Below the pieces are notes generated by a model. The model had not been told where the DNA came from. It did no database searches and saw only the letters and a program-made list of their open reading frames with translations. A program made the translations under genes and the position numbers. Positions 1-6,900 of a DNA stretch of 7,097 nt are shown piece after piece; the stretch's first letter is position 1, and every line of letters starts with the position of its first letter. Origin of the DNA: Candidatus Pacearchaeota archaeon (GTDB taxonomy: Archaea > Nanobdellota > Nanobdellia > Pacearchaeales > GW2011-AR1). Location: positions 1 to 7,097 of the forward strand of contig WJLC01000041.1 in assembly GCA_014728745.1 (NCBI GenBank). Reading direction: 5' to 3'.

Positions 1-31
1 CAATAATCTTCTTGTAAACTTCTTTTTTCAT
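1..31 (-). CDS. 5' end of an unidentified gene running off the left edge
   Basis: An ATG on the minus strand at 31-29 opens a frame that stays open to the window edge and reads M-K-K-E-V-Y-K-K-I-I. It starts 7 bases after the stop of the upstream glycosylase gene, on the same strand, with no obvious T-run terminator between them, as expected for the second gene of a small operon. Ten codons are too few to recognise a family, and in AT-rich DNA such a short open frame can arise by chance. The call rests on position and spacing only. Confidence 0.4.
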   Translation of the reverse strand, partial: MKKEVYKKII

Positions 32-38
32 TTTATTT

Positions 39-596
39 TTATTTTCTGCTCACAAAACTGTTCCCTTTAATGTAAAACCTCATTTTCTCTGGCAAATCCT
101 CTTTAACCCCTACTCTAAAATCCTCAATAACCTCAAATCCTGCTTTGTTCTTTTTTCTAATTTCAACTCCAAAATTTTTTAAATCAAATAGGCTCTTTTT
201 ATGAAGAATTTTATTAATCTCAAGAGATTTTGTTAAAAGCCCTGGTCCAGAGCATCTTAAGTCAAAATTTAAAGGCTCAATTGCCCTTATTAAAACAGCT
301 TCTGCTTTTTCTCTTTTGCCTGTTACAAAATTAAGCATCCAATTCGTATGAATTCCATAAACCAAAAGTGTTCCTGCATCCATTTTCATTGTTTCTCTAA
401 GATCTCCATTTTGGCAGGCTCTAGAAGCAGGGTCATTCTCATCAAAATAAGCTTCTGTCTCTACAATTCTTGCCCTCATTATTTTTCCATCCTTAGTCTC
501 TCTTACAATCTCTTTTCCAAGCAAATCCCTAGCAACAGCATCTGCATTTCTTTCAAAAAAATTCTTTCCCAATTTGTTAGTTTCTTCGCTCTTCAT
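39..596 (-). CDS. mpg: 3-methyladenine DNA glycosylase (AAG/Mpg family)
   Basis: This is a monofunctional base-excision repair glycosylase that flips out and removes alkylated or deaminated purines, leaving an abasic site. At 185 residues it is close to the usual size of prokaryotic members (about 190-200). The family landmarks are in order: the V-E-T-E-A-Y motif at 45-50, with E48 matching the catalytic Glu125 of human AAG and Y50 matching Tyr127; D-P-A-S at 55-58; a V-Y-G-I-H-T core at 79-84 with N89 matching Asn169; L-I-R-A-I-E-P at 102-108 with R104 matching Arg182; S-G-P-G-L-L at 116-121; and a C-terminal R-F-Y-I-K-G at 173-178. Human His136, in the base pocket, is replaced by R59. The ATG start gives a short N-terminal extension before the conserved F-F-E-R and has a TATA element centred about 27 bases upstream, consistent with a leaderless mRNA. 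Family assignment is secure. Substrate range cannot be read from sequence. Confidence 0.93.
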   Translation of the reverse strand: MKSEETNKLGKNFFERNADAVARDLLGKEIVRETKDGKIMRARIVETEAYFDENDPASRACQNGDLRETMKMDAGTLLVYGIHTNWMLNFVTGKREKAEAVLIRAIEPLNFDLRCSGPGLLTKSLEINKILHKKSLFDLKNFGVEIRKKNKAGFEVIEDFRVGVKEDLPEKMRFYIKGNSFVSRK

Positions 597-601
597 TAGA
601 T

Positions 602-611
602 TTTTAAAATA
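602..611 (+). promoter_or_regulatory. candidate TATA box of the TGS-domain GTPase gene
   Basis: TTTTAAAATA is centred about 37 bases before the GTPase ATG at 643, which would place transcription start around 631-634 and give a leader of roughly 10 bases. A second A/T element at 620-627 (TTTAAATA) is only about 20 bases from the ATG, too close for a standard leaderless promoter from that start. The choice between them is uncertain. The site lies inside the 46-base region shared with the divergent glycosylase promoter. Confidence 0.35.
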
Positions 612-618
612 GTAAGAA

Positions 619-629
619 GTTTAAATAAT
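619..629 (-). promoter_or_regulatory. probable TATA box of the glycosylase gene
   Basis: Read on the minus strand this is TATTATTTAAA, centred about 27 bases upstream of the glycosylase ATG at 596. That spacing is typical of an archaeal TBP site serving a leaderless transcript, and there is no GGAGG/GGTG-like ribosome site before the ATG. All of 597-642 is AT-rich, so the exact box is uncertain. Confidence 0.5.
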
Positions 630-642
630 ATGTGAAATTAAA

Positions 643-1554
643 ATGCCAATAAATGCTTCCCCTGAATACATTGCAGCGAGAAAAGAATACCTTGCAGCGC
701 AAACTCTCTCTCAAAAAATTGAAAAACTGAAAAAAATGATTTCTGTTGCTCCTAGCCATAAAGGAGCAGAAAACCTCCGAAAGCAGTTAACAACAAGACT
801 AAAAAAATTTCTTGAAAAAAAGGAAAAAGTATCAAAAGCAGGAGGCTCAACACAAAAAGGAATAAAAAAAGAAGATATGCAAGCAGTTATAATAGGAAAG
901 GAAAATGCAGGCAAATCAACACTGCTCTCTCATCTAACAAATGCCCACCCAACAATAAGCAAAATACCTTTCACAACAACAAAACCTGTTGTTGGAATGA
1001 TGCCTTATGCAAAAACAAACATCCAATTAGTAGAAAACCCTGCTGTTGGTTCTGAATATTATCATAAAGGGTTAACACACACTGCAGATACAGTATTGAT
1101 TCTTGTAACAAACTTAGAACAAATAAAAGAAATAAAATCTGTTCTCAAGAAATCAAAGGTTCCTGGAAAACAAATAATCCTCTTTAACAAAACAATACCT
1201 TTTGACAAAAACGAAAGAAAAATAAAAGCCACACTAAACTCTGAAAAATACAACCACATAATAATTTCCACAAGCAACAAAGATAATTATGAAAATCTAA
1301 AAGAGAAAATCTTCCAAAGTTTTGACAAAATAAGAGTGTTCACAAAAGAACCAGGAAAAGAAAAATCATCTAAACCAATAATTTTAGACCCAGGCGCAAC
1401 AGTAAAAGATGTTGCTGAAAAAATTTTAAAAGGGTTTTCAAAAAAAGTAAAAGAAACAAGAATTTGGGGCCCTTCTTCAAAATTTCCAAACCAGCAAGTA
1501 GGATTAAAACACAAGCTGAAAGATAAAGATATTGTAGAATTTAAAACAAAGTAA
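643..1554 (+). CDS. TGS-domain GTPase of the OBG/DRG superfamily (COG1163-like) with degenerate G motifs
   Basis: This 303-residue protein belongs to the translation-factor-like OBG/DRG group, whose members usually bind ribosomes. Residues 1-65 form a charged helical region opening P-I-N-A-S-P-E-Y and containing P-S-H-K-G-A-E-N-L-R (37-46), a pattern I associate with archaeal TGS GTPases. The G domain spans about 79-228: P-loop G85-K-E-N-A-G-K-S-T93 is intact and the T-T-T of G2 lies at 111-113. G3, normally D-x-P-G, reads E131-N-P-A134. G4, normally N-K-x-D, reads N182-K-T-I185. A G5-like S-T-S lies at 209-211. The TGS domain spans about 230-303, with K-P-I-I-L-D-P-G-A-T-V (244-254), R-I-W-G (273-276), F-P-N-Q-Q-V-G-L (281-288) and a final D-I-V-E-F. 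The ATG start matches the family N-terminus. Nucleotide binding is likely. Normal GTP hydrolysis and strict guanine specificity are doubtful. It is divergent from the glycosylase and convergent with TyrRS, so probably a single-gene unit. Confidence 0.88.
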   Translation: MPINASPEYIAARKEYLAAQTLSQKIEKLKKMISVAPSHKGAENLRKQLTTRLKKFLEKKEKVSKAGGSTQKGIKKEDMQAVIIGKENAGKSTLLSHLTNAHPTISKIPFTTTKPVVGMMPYAKTNIQLVENPAVGSEYYHKGLTHTADTVLILVTNLEQIKEIKSVLKKSKVPGKQIILFNKTIPFDKNERKIKATLNSEKYNHIIISTSNKDNYENLKEKIFQSFDKIRVFTKEPGKEKSSKPIILDPGATVKDVAEKILKGFSKKVKETRIWGPSSKFPNQQVGLKHKLKDKDIVEFKTK

Positions 1555-1558
1555 AAAA
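1553..1558 (-). terminator. oligo-T tract downstream of TyrRS
   Basis: Reading past the TyrRS stop on the minus strand there is a T-rich stretch (TTTCTTTTATTC) followed by six consecutive T at 1558-1553, about 23 bases beyond the stop. Archaeal RNA polymerase terminates at such T tracts without needing a hairpin. The tract overlaps the stop codon of the convergent GTPase gene, so the two transcripts probably overlap at their 3' ends. Confidence 0.45.
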
Positions 1559-1580
1559 TAGAATAAAAGAAACAGGCAAA

Positions 1581-2630
1581 TTATTTATTGTCGGGATAAG
1601 CCAGCTTTTTTAGCTTTTCTAATTCTTTCTTATGCTTCTGAATTGACTTCAAAAGATTAGAAATCTCTTTTGCAACAGCATTCTTTAAATCAAGAGGATG
1701 CAATTTCTCACTCTTAAAATCCTTTTCAATCTCTTCATACGTCGAATATTCCAAATCTCCTCCAAACTTTTCATCTCTTTTAACAATAAATTTGCTGTTA
1801 TTATCTTTCTTAATCATCATTAAAACATGTTTTAAGAAAGCCATTACTCCATTATTCGGGTCTCCTGCAACCATGTCTGCATTCCTAATCTTTTCTTTTA
1901 CGCTTTTGTCATTATCTAATAAATCTATCTTGCTTTTGTCATCTGATGCACTCATTTTTTCTCCAATTAATCCAGGAATCATTGGGTGCATTATTTCTAT
2001 TCTTGAGTCATAACCAATTCTTGGCAGATTTTCTCTAGCAAGAACCATTATCTTTCTCTGATCTATTCCTCCAAGCTGAGCATCAACACCTAGATACTGT
2101 TCATCAACTGCCTGCATTAAAGGATAAATCAATCCAGCAAGGGCCGGGTTCTTTTTCATCTTAACAACCTCTGAGGCCGCCCTTGTAGAATCGTTCACAG
2201 AAACAGAACTTGACATTTTCAAAACATCATACATATATTCGGGGCTTAACTGCATCTCACTTCCCTTAACAATTTCCAAATCATTCACATCCACACCTAT
2301 TGCCTTTATCATCAAAGGAATTATTTTTTCATAATAATCATACCTTCTATCTACTAAATTCCAAGGAGTGTTATCCAGAGCAGCATGCAAATCAGCTAGC
2401 AAAACTTTAACATGAAATCCTGCTTTTAGCAAATCAGCTATTTTTAATGAAGGAAAAAAATATGCTACATGAGGGCTTCCTGTAGGAGCAGTTCCCCAGT
2501 AAACAACTGGTTTCTTGTCTTTCTTTTTCATGAGCTTCTTTAAATCATCCTCTCCTATAATCTCTTGAACATTTCTCTTAACAAGTTCAAACCTCTCCTT
2601 AAAGCTCATATTTTTTCTACTCTTAGCCAT
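1581..2630 (-). CDS. tyrS: tyrosyl-tRNA synthetase, archaeal/eukaryotic type
   Basis: This class I synthetase charges tRNA-Tyr with tyrosine in the cytoplasm. The HIGH-type motif is H54-V-A-Y57 within G-S-P-H-V-A-Y, and the KMSKS-type loop is K225-M-S-A-S229. Tyrosine-pocket residues matching those of the human cytosolic enzyme are present: Y44 in Y-W-G-T-A, Y169, Q173, D176 and Q185. In the C-terminal anticodon-binding part F289, H311, P312 and D314 match the residues that read G34 in the Methanocaldococcus jannaschii enzyme. The length of 349 residues fits the compact archaeal core with no bacterial S4 domain, plus a short lysine-rich tail (331-349). I chose ATG at 2630 over an in-frame TTG two codons upstream (2636) because a TATA element lies about 25 bases before the ATG. 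Adenylation and anticodon residues are intact, so it should be functional. Large parts of the core read like eukaryotic cytosolic TyrRS. Confidence 0.95.
   Translation of the reverse strand: MAKSRKNMSFKERFELVKRNVQEIIGEDDLKKLMKKKDKKPVVYWGTAPTGSPHVAYFFPSLKIADLLKAGFHVKVLLADLHAALDNTPWNLVDRRYDYYEKIIPLMIKAIGVDVNDLEIVKGSEMQLSPEYMYDVLKMSSSVSVNDSTRAASEVVKMKKNPALAGLIYPLMQAVDEQYLGVDAQLGGIDQRKIMVLARENLPRIGYDSRIEIMHPMIPGLIGEKMSASDDKSKIDLLDNDKSVKEKIRNADMVAGDPNNGVMAFLKHVLMMIKKDNNSKFIVKRDEKFGGDLEYSTYEEIEKDFKSEKLHPLDLKNAVAKEISNLLKSIQKHKKELEKLKKLAYPDNK
1606..1611 (+). terminator. weak candidate oligo-T terminator for the GTPase transcript
   Basis: Six T at 1606-1611, followed by further T-rich sequence to about 1628, form the first substantial T tract on the plus strand after the GTPase stop, roughly 52 bases downstream. 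It lies antisense within the 3' end of tyrS, where T runs on the plus strand are simply the complement of lysine codons, so it may be coincidental. Confidence 0.25.
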
Positions 2631-2650
2631 AATCAAAAAAGAATTGTCTT

Positions 2651-2660
2651 CTTATTAAAT
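2651..2660 (-). promoter_or_regulatory. TATA box of tyrS
   Basis: On the minus strand this reads ATTTAATAAG, centred about 25-26 bases upstream of the ATG at 2630. The spacing fits a leaderless archaeal transcript beginning at or within a few bases of that ATG, and there is no Shine-Dalgarno-like motif. It is the main reason for preferring this ATG over the upstream TTG. Confidence 0.6.
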
Positions 2661-2661
2661 G

Positions 2662-2679
2662 TTTTTATTGATTTTATTG
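2662..2679. repeat. imperfect 9-base tandem repeat between the two divergent promoters
   Basis: TTTTTATTG (2662-2670) is followed directly by ATTTTATTG (2671-2679), with 8 of 9 positions identical. A further short direct repeat, TTGAAAC, occurs at 2677-2683 and 2694-2700. These lie between the TATA boxes of tyrS and the TctA-like gene. They could be a regulator site or simply low-complexity AT-rich DNA. The second TTGAAAC abuts the TATA box of the plus-strand gene and may act as its BRE. Confidence 0.3.
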
Positions 2680-2693
2680 AAACACCTTTGTTT

Positions 2694-2713
2694 TTGAAAC
2701 TCTTATTAAAATA
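2694..2713 (+). promoter_or_regulatory. BRE/TATA promoter of the TctA-like gene
   Basis: TTGAAAC at 2694-2700 is a purine-rich BRE-like element directly followed by a TATA box, CTTATTAAAAT, at 2702-2712. The TATA centre is about 27 bases before the ATG at 2735, which implies a leaderless or nearly leaderless mRNA. It supports the ATG at 2735 rather than the in-frame ATG at 2747. The core CTTATTAAA also occurs at 2651-2659, where its complement serves the divergent tyrS promoter. Confidence 0.6.
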
Positions 2714-2734
2714 ATCTAATTTCTAAAATTTTTA

Positions 2735-3934
2735 ATGTTAATTCAAATGATATTTTCATTAATAATTGGAATTTTGTTTGGAATTATAACCGGGCTAATT
2801 CCTGGAGTACATATTAATCTGATTGGTGCCTTTCTTGTTTCTTTTTCCTATAAGTTAATTGGTTCATTCAACCAAATATATATTGTAATATTCATAACAT
2901 CCATGGCAATAACCCACACCTTTCTTGATTTTATTCCTAGTATTTTTCTTGGGTGTCCAGACACAGACACAGAACTTTCAATTCTTCCAGGACATGAAAT
3001 GCTGAAAAAAGGCAAGGGTCACGAAGCTGTTGTTTTAACTGCTTATGGAAGCATTGCTGCAATTTTTTTACTAATTTTGATTGCTCTTCCATCTATCTTA
3101 ATCATTCCAAAAATTTACTTGTTTGTGAAAAAATTCATACCTTATTTTTTGATTCTTGTCTCAACAATGCTAATTATGCTTGAAAAAAACAAAACCCAAG
3201 CATTTTTTATATTTTGTATCACAGGATTTTTAGGTTTGACAATTCTAAACCTCAATCAATCGCTAATAAGCCAGCCACTTCTTCCATTGCTTTCAGGGTT
3301 GTTTGGTGGCTCTATGTTAATTACAAGTATAAAAAACCAGGTCTCAATTCCTATTCAGGAAAACCCTGAAAAAATCAATGCACCCATAATAGGTCCTTTG
3401 TTTGGGGCAGCAATAGCCTCGCCCTTATGTAGTTTTTTGCCGGGATTAGGAAGCGGACAAGCAGCAATAATAGGAAACATGATTTCAAAAAACACACAAA
3501 AAGGTTTTTTGGTCTTATTAGGAGCAACAAACACCCTAGTAATGGGTTTTTCTTTCATAAGCCTTTACACAATTTCAAAAACAAGAACAGGAGCAGCAGT
3601 TGCCCTTCAAAATATTTTGCGAAATTCTTTTTCCTGGAAAATTCTTTTACTTGTTTTAGGTGCTGCAGCTATTGCAGGAATAGTCTCATTTGCTCTAACA
3701 ATTCTGATTTCAAAAAATCTCTCTAAAATCCTCTTTAAATTTAATTACACTACCCTTTCTTTTGTAACTCTTCTTGGTTTAGGTTTGTTGGTTTTCCTAG
3801 TTTCAGGTTCTCTAGGATTTTTAATACTAATCCTATCAACACTTACAGGATTATATGCTCTCTCGTTTAAAATAAAAAGAACCAACATGATGGGTTGTTT
3901 ATTGGTTCCAGTAATTATCTTTTACCTTTTCTAA
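2735..3934 (+). CDS. polytopic membrane protein, TctA/DUF112-like (COG1784) archaeal family
   Basis: The 399 residues are dominated by hydrophobic segments, roughly ten membrane spans by eye (about 4-24, 27-45, 47-70, 103-124, 134-150, 154-172, 180-199, 216-236, 257-280, 302-327, 341-358, 360-378, 385-399; some pair as re-entrant segments). Family marks are G-L-I-P-G-V-H-I-N at 20-28, a loop with C-P-D-T-D-T-E-L and L-P-G-H-E-M-L-K-K-G-K-G-H-E at 74-97, and a second half carrying F-L-P-G-L-G-S-G-Q-A-A at 234-244. The repeated P-G motif near the start of each half suggests two homologous halves, as in the TctA subunit of tripartite tricarboxylate transporters. No TctB or TctC (substrate-binding) partner is visible in this window, and many archaeal members appear to be solitary, so a citrate-type substrate must not be assumed. 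Membership of the family is well supported. Substrate and energy coupling are unknown. It has its own promoter and converges on the PolD gene. Confidence 0.82.
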   Translation: MLIQMIFSLIIGILFGIITGLIPGVHINLIGAFLVSFSYKLIGSFNQIYIVIFITSMAITHTFLDFIPSIFLGCPDTDTELSILPGHEMLKKGKGHEAVVLTAYGSIAAIFLLILIALPSILIIPKIYLFVKKFIPYFLILVSTMLIMLEKNKTQAFFIFCITGFLGLTILNLNQSLISQPLLPLLSGLFGGSMLITSIKNQVSIPIQENPEKINAPIIGPLFGAAIASPLCSFLPGLGSGQAAIIGNMISKNTQKGFLVLLGATNTLVMGFSFISLYTISKTRTGAAVALQNILRNSFSWKILLLVLGAAAIAGIVSFALTILISKNLSKILFKFNYTTLSFVTLLGLGLLVFLVSGSLGFLILILSTLTGLYALSFKIKRTNMMGCLLVPVIIFYLF

Positions 3935-3938
3935 AAAA
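3933..3938 (-). terminator. oligo-T tract immediately after the DP2 stop
   Basis: On the minus strand the DP2 stop TAA is followed at once by six T (3938-3933), a minimal archaeal T-tract terminator. It occupies the whole 4-base gap between the convergent genes and overlaps the stop codon of the TctA-like gene. Confidence 0.45.
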
Positions 3939-6900
3939 TTAAAACCACTTATCAATACTCTCTTGCTTTTCCAGCTCTTTGCCAAATACACTATCAATGT
4001 ATTCTTTAGTCATTTGAAGACTTTGCTTCAAATATTTAGAAAGATTATATTTCTCAGATAATTCAAGTGCTGGCTCAAGATACTTCTTAATGCCTCCTTC
4101 GTGAATTGTAAAAATTATTTTTCCATTACATTTTGGACATTTTCCTTTTAGTGGAGGCCTTCTAAAACTCTCATTGCAAGAAACACATCTAAACCCTTGC
4201 ATTGAAAACTTTCTCAAATTACCCCTCATATCTCTTATAAAATGTCTCTCAATAATCAGCTTAGCTGTGTCTGCAGTATCTGCAGCTCTTAGCTTTTCAA
4301 CAAGTTCCATTTGATGAAGAACTTTTTCCTGCATTTTTCCCAGCTTCTTGTAAGCAGAGCAAGTAACACCCTGGTTAAAATCTGTTGTGTCATGAGTAAA
4401 CCCTATTTTAATAAAAGGGTTCTTGTTATTATTAAAAACATCCTTGCACATTGTTATTGATTTCACTTTTGAAGAGTGTTCTCCTTTCTCTGCAAGTTTG
4501 TAAAGCTCATGCGGGTACTCTTTATTAGGAACATATTCAAAATCAAGTATCTGGTCATCAACTTCTCCTGCATTTATTTTTGCATTTAAAACAAGAGGTG
4601 CATCCTGGGTTCCCCCTCTATGGCTTGGAAGAAACTTTCTTGAAAAATTAATCAAAACATCTCCTAAAAGCATTAATGCTGCTTCATCTCCATCACAATC
4701 TCTTCTTATTGCTGCATGCATAAAAGGACTTGCCATCAGCCCCTGTGTTTTTGAAAACCCTATGAACCTGCAAATAACTCCTGCACAATTATGTGGTGCC
4801 ATACAAACACCTAAATGCCCTATTATCTCTTCTCTTGTTTTTATTTTATAAAATGGTTTCATGTTGTAAAAAGTTTCAAGCTCCTCATCTACAAATTCAG
4901 CAACCCTCACAAAAACATCATCTGCCTTTTCATCAGGACTATCTGGACAACTTGGAAGAAGAACATCATGAGGTTTTAATTGGAGTATCTGATTTTCATT
5001 TTTCAATTTCTTTCCATTAATATCTTTAGAATAACCTAATTCAATAAGTTTTTCAACACTTGTGCCAATTTCTTTTGGTTTAAAAGAATTTAAAGGCAGT
5101 TCAGTTGCATCAAATCGTATTGAACCATCCTTATTAACTTGCAAATCATATTTTGCTCTTAAAATTCCTTTAGCAAGATGTTCCATTTGTTTATCTCCAG
5201 AAGACAAGCCCCTAACACCCTTAATTAATAATGGCACTTCATTGTCATTCATCTCTAAAAGATCAACAGCACTTCCCAGATAATGGTTTATGTCAATTTC
5301 TCTTCTCTGATAAGGAAGACCTTCTTTATCTCCCCATTTTGCCTCTTTATCAAGGCTTTTTTCCTTGGTTTCATGAAAGTAATATTTTTGTTTTGTTTTT
5401 TCTCCGCATCTCTCGCACTTTCTATAAATTGTTTCTTTATCACATTTTTCACAATGCTTTAAAGGAAATCCTCCCCAAACCTTACCTGCCTCGCACGCTG
5501 CCTGAACACTTCTAAGCCTTCCTCCCTCATTTCCGACAGGAAAAAGAACATTTGGGCTTCCAGTTAATTTTCTTAGTTTGGCTTTCTCTGGTCTTCCCAT
5601 TCTAGTACCTATAAATTCTCCTGCCTTATCTTTTATTTCAAAATTAGACACAATATTAACAGCTTCTAAAACACTGTTTCCCATTTGAAAATGCCTTTTA
5701 TCAAGAACCTCGTTTAAGTTCTTTTCCTCTATATTCAATAAATTCAAATCCAAACCTAAGTTAGCAAATAATGCCTGGCTGTTTTTTTCGTTTACTATTA
5801 CATTTTCAATACTAACATCATGTTCAACGCCAAGAAGTTCCAATGCCCTTTTTCCAAGTTTAAATTTTTCTTGCTCTGTCTTATTATAAGGGAAAATAAT
5901 CTTTTTAGTTGCCCTGGCATTTTTCAACCAATCAACTAACCCTAAAAACTGTTCCATTGAAATCTGACTCCAATAAAAAATATAATCTGGATGAAGAGGA
6001 ACACTCTTTTCCTCGCTTAACTCAATTGCTTTTTCAAACCCAACATCAAAACAATCAATCTTTTTTTCTGCCTCAGCATCTCTCTCTCTTAAATCTAGCT
6101 TCCACCACTCCTGAACATATCCTGGTTTAATTAGATTGTAATTTCTATTTGCTAAATCACTAAAAGGAAATAAAATATCTCCAAGATAAATAACTTCTTC
6201 GATATCTGAGTACAATTCCTTAACCTTTTCCTCGTCATTTAGTTTTCTGACTGTTCCACTTTTCATCTTTACAATAGGTCCTTCAATACTATCGCAAGAT
6301 GCAATTGCGCATCCTTTGGTTGGTTTTTCTACCTTAAGCTGTGTTCCAATTGCAATAAAATCATCAGTAACTGCCATTGTGGCAGGATGCAAAGATGCAG
6401 CTGAAAACCCATCAACTCTGCTTCTTCCATACCTAAACCTAAATCCTCCAGACCAAGAAGGGTGTCCAAAAACAGGTCTTCCTGCAACAAGATCTCTTAT
6501 ATAAGTTGGTCTTTCTGAACCAGATTCCTTTTTTCCAGAAATAGAAAGTTTTTCATGTAGCTCAATATACTCTTCTAAAAAATCAAATCCTGTGGACTTT
6601 ATCCCATTTTCCTTAGCATGTTTCAAAAGCCTATAACCTTTAGCAGCTTTTTGGGCTAATCCTTCTGAGAATATCAAACACATTCCTCCTCTTATTCTAT
6701 CAGTCTCAACCCTATCAAGGTTCTTGTAGTTAGAAACTTCTAATTTTGCAGTTGGCTCTCCTGCAATTTGAATCGGGAGATGCTCTGCAAGAAAAATCAT
6801 CTCTTCTTCAAGAGGAAAATATTGAAGATTTGTTATCCTCTCATGATAATCTCTATTCTCTGTAACATATCTTTTGATTTCCTCTTCTGTAGGATCATAT

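Noticed and set aside
348..599. Plus-strand open frame of 83 codons opposite the glycosylase gene
   Set aside because: It lies antisense within a well-supported gene, has no recognisable domain, and has a composition typical of the complement of a coding strand.
597..642. Small RNA or extra gene in the glycosylase/GTPase spacer
   Set aside because: The spacer is 46 bases of AT-rich DNA explained by two back-to-back promoters, with no stable stem or open frame.
1594..1620. Possible hairpin terminator AAGC-CA-GCTT plus T run after the GTPase gene
   Set aside because: The loop would be two bases and the sequence is coding for TyrRS on the other strand. Only the T run is kept, as a weak candidate.
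2631..2636. TTG at 2636 as the start of TyrRS
   Set aside because: The ATG at 2630 has better spacing from the TATA element at 2651-2660, and the TTG adds only two residues with no family support.
4793..6504. Several plus-strand open frames of 62-94 codons opposite DP2
   Set aside because: All lie antisense to strongly conserved DP2 coding sequence and show no family features or promoter signals.
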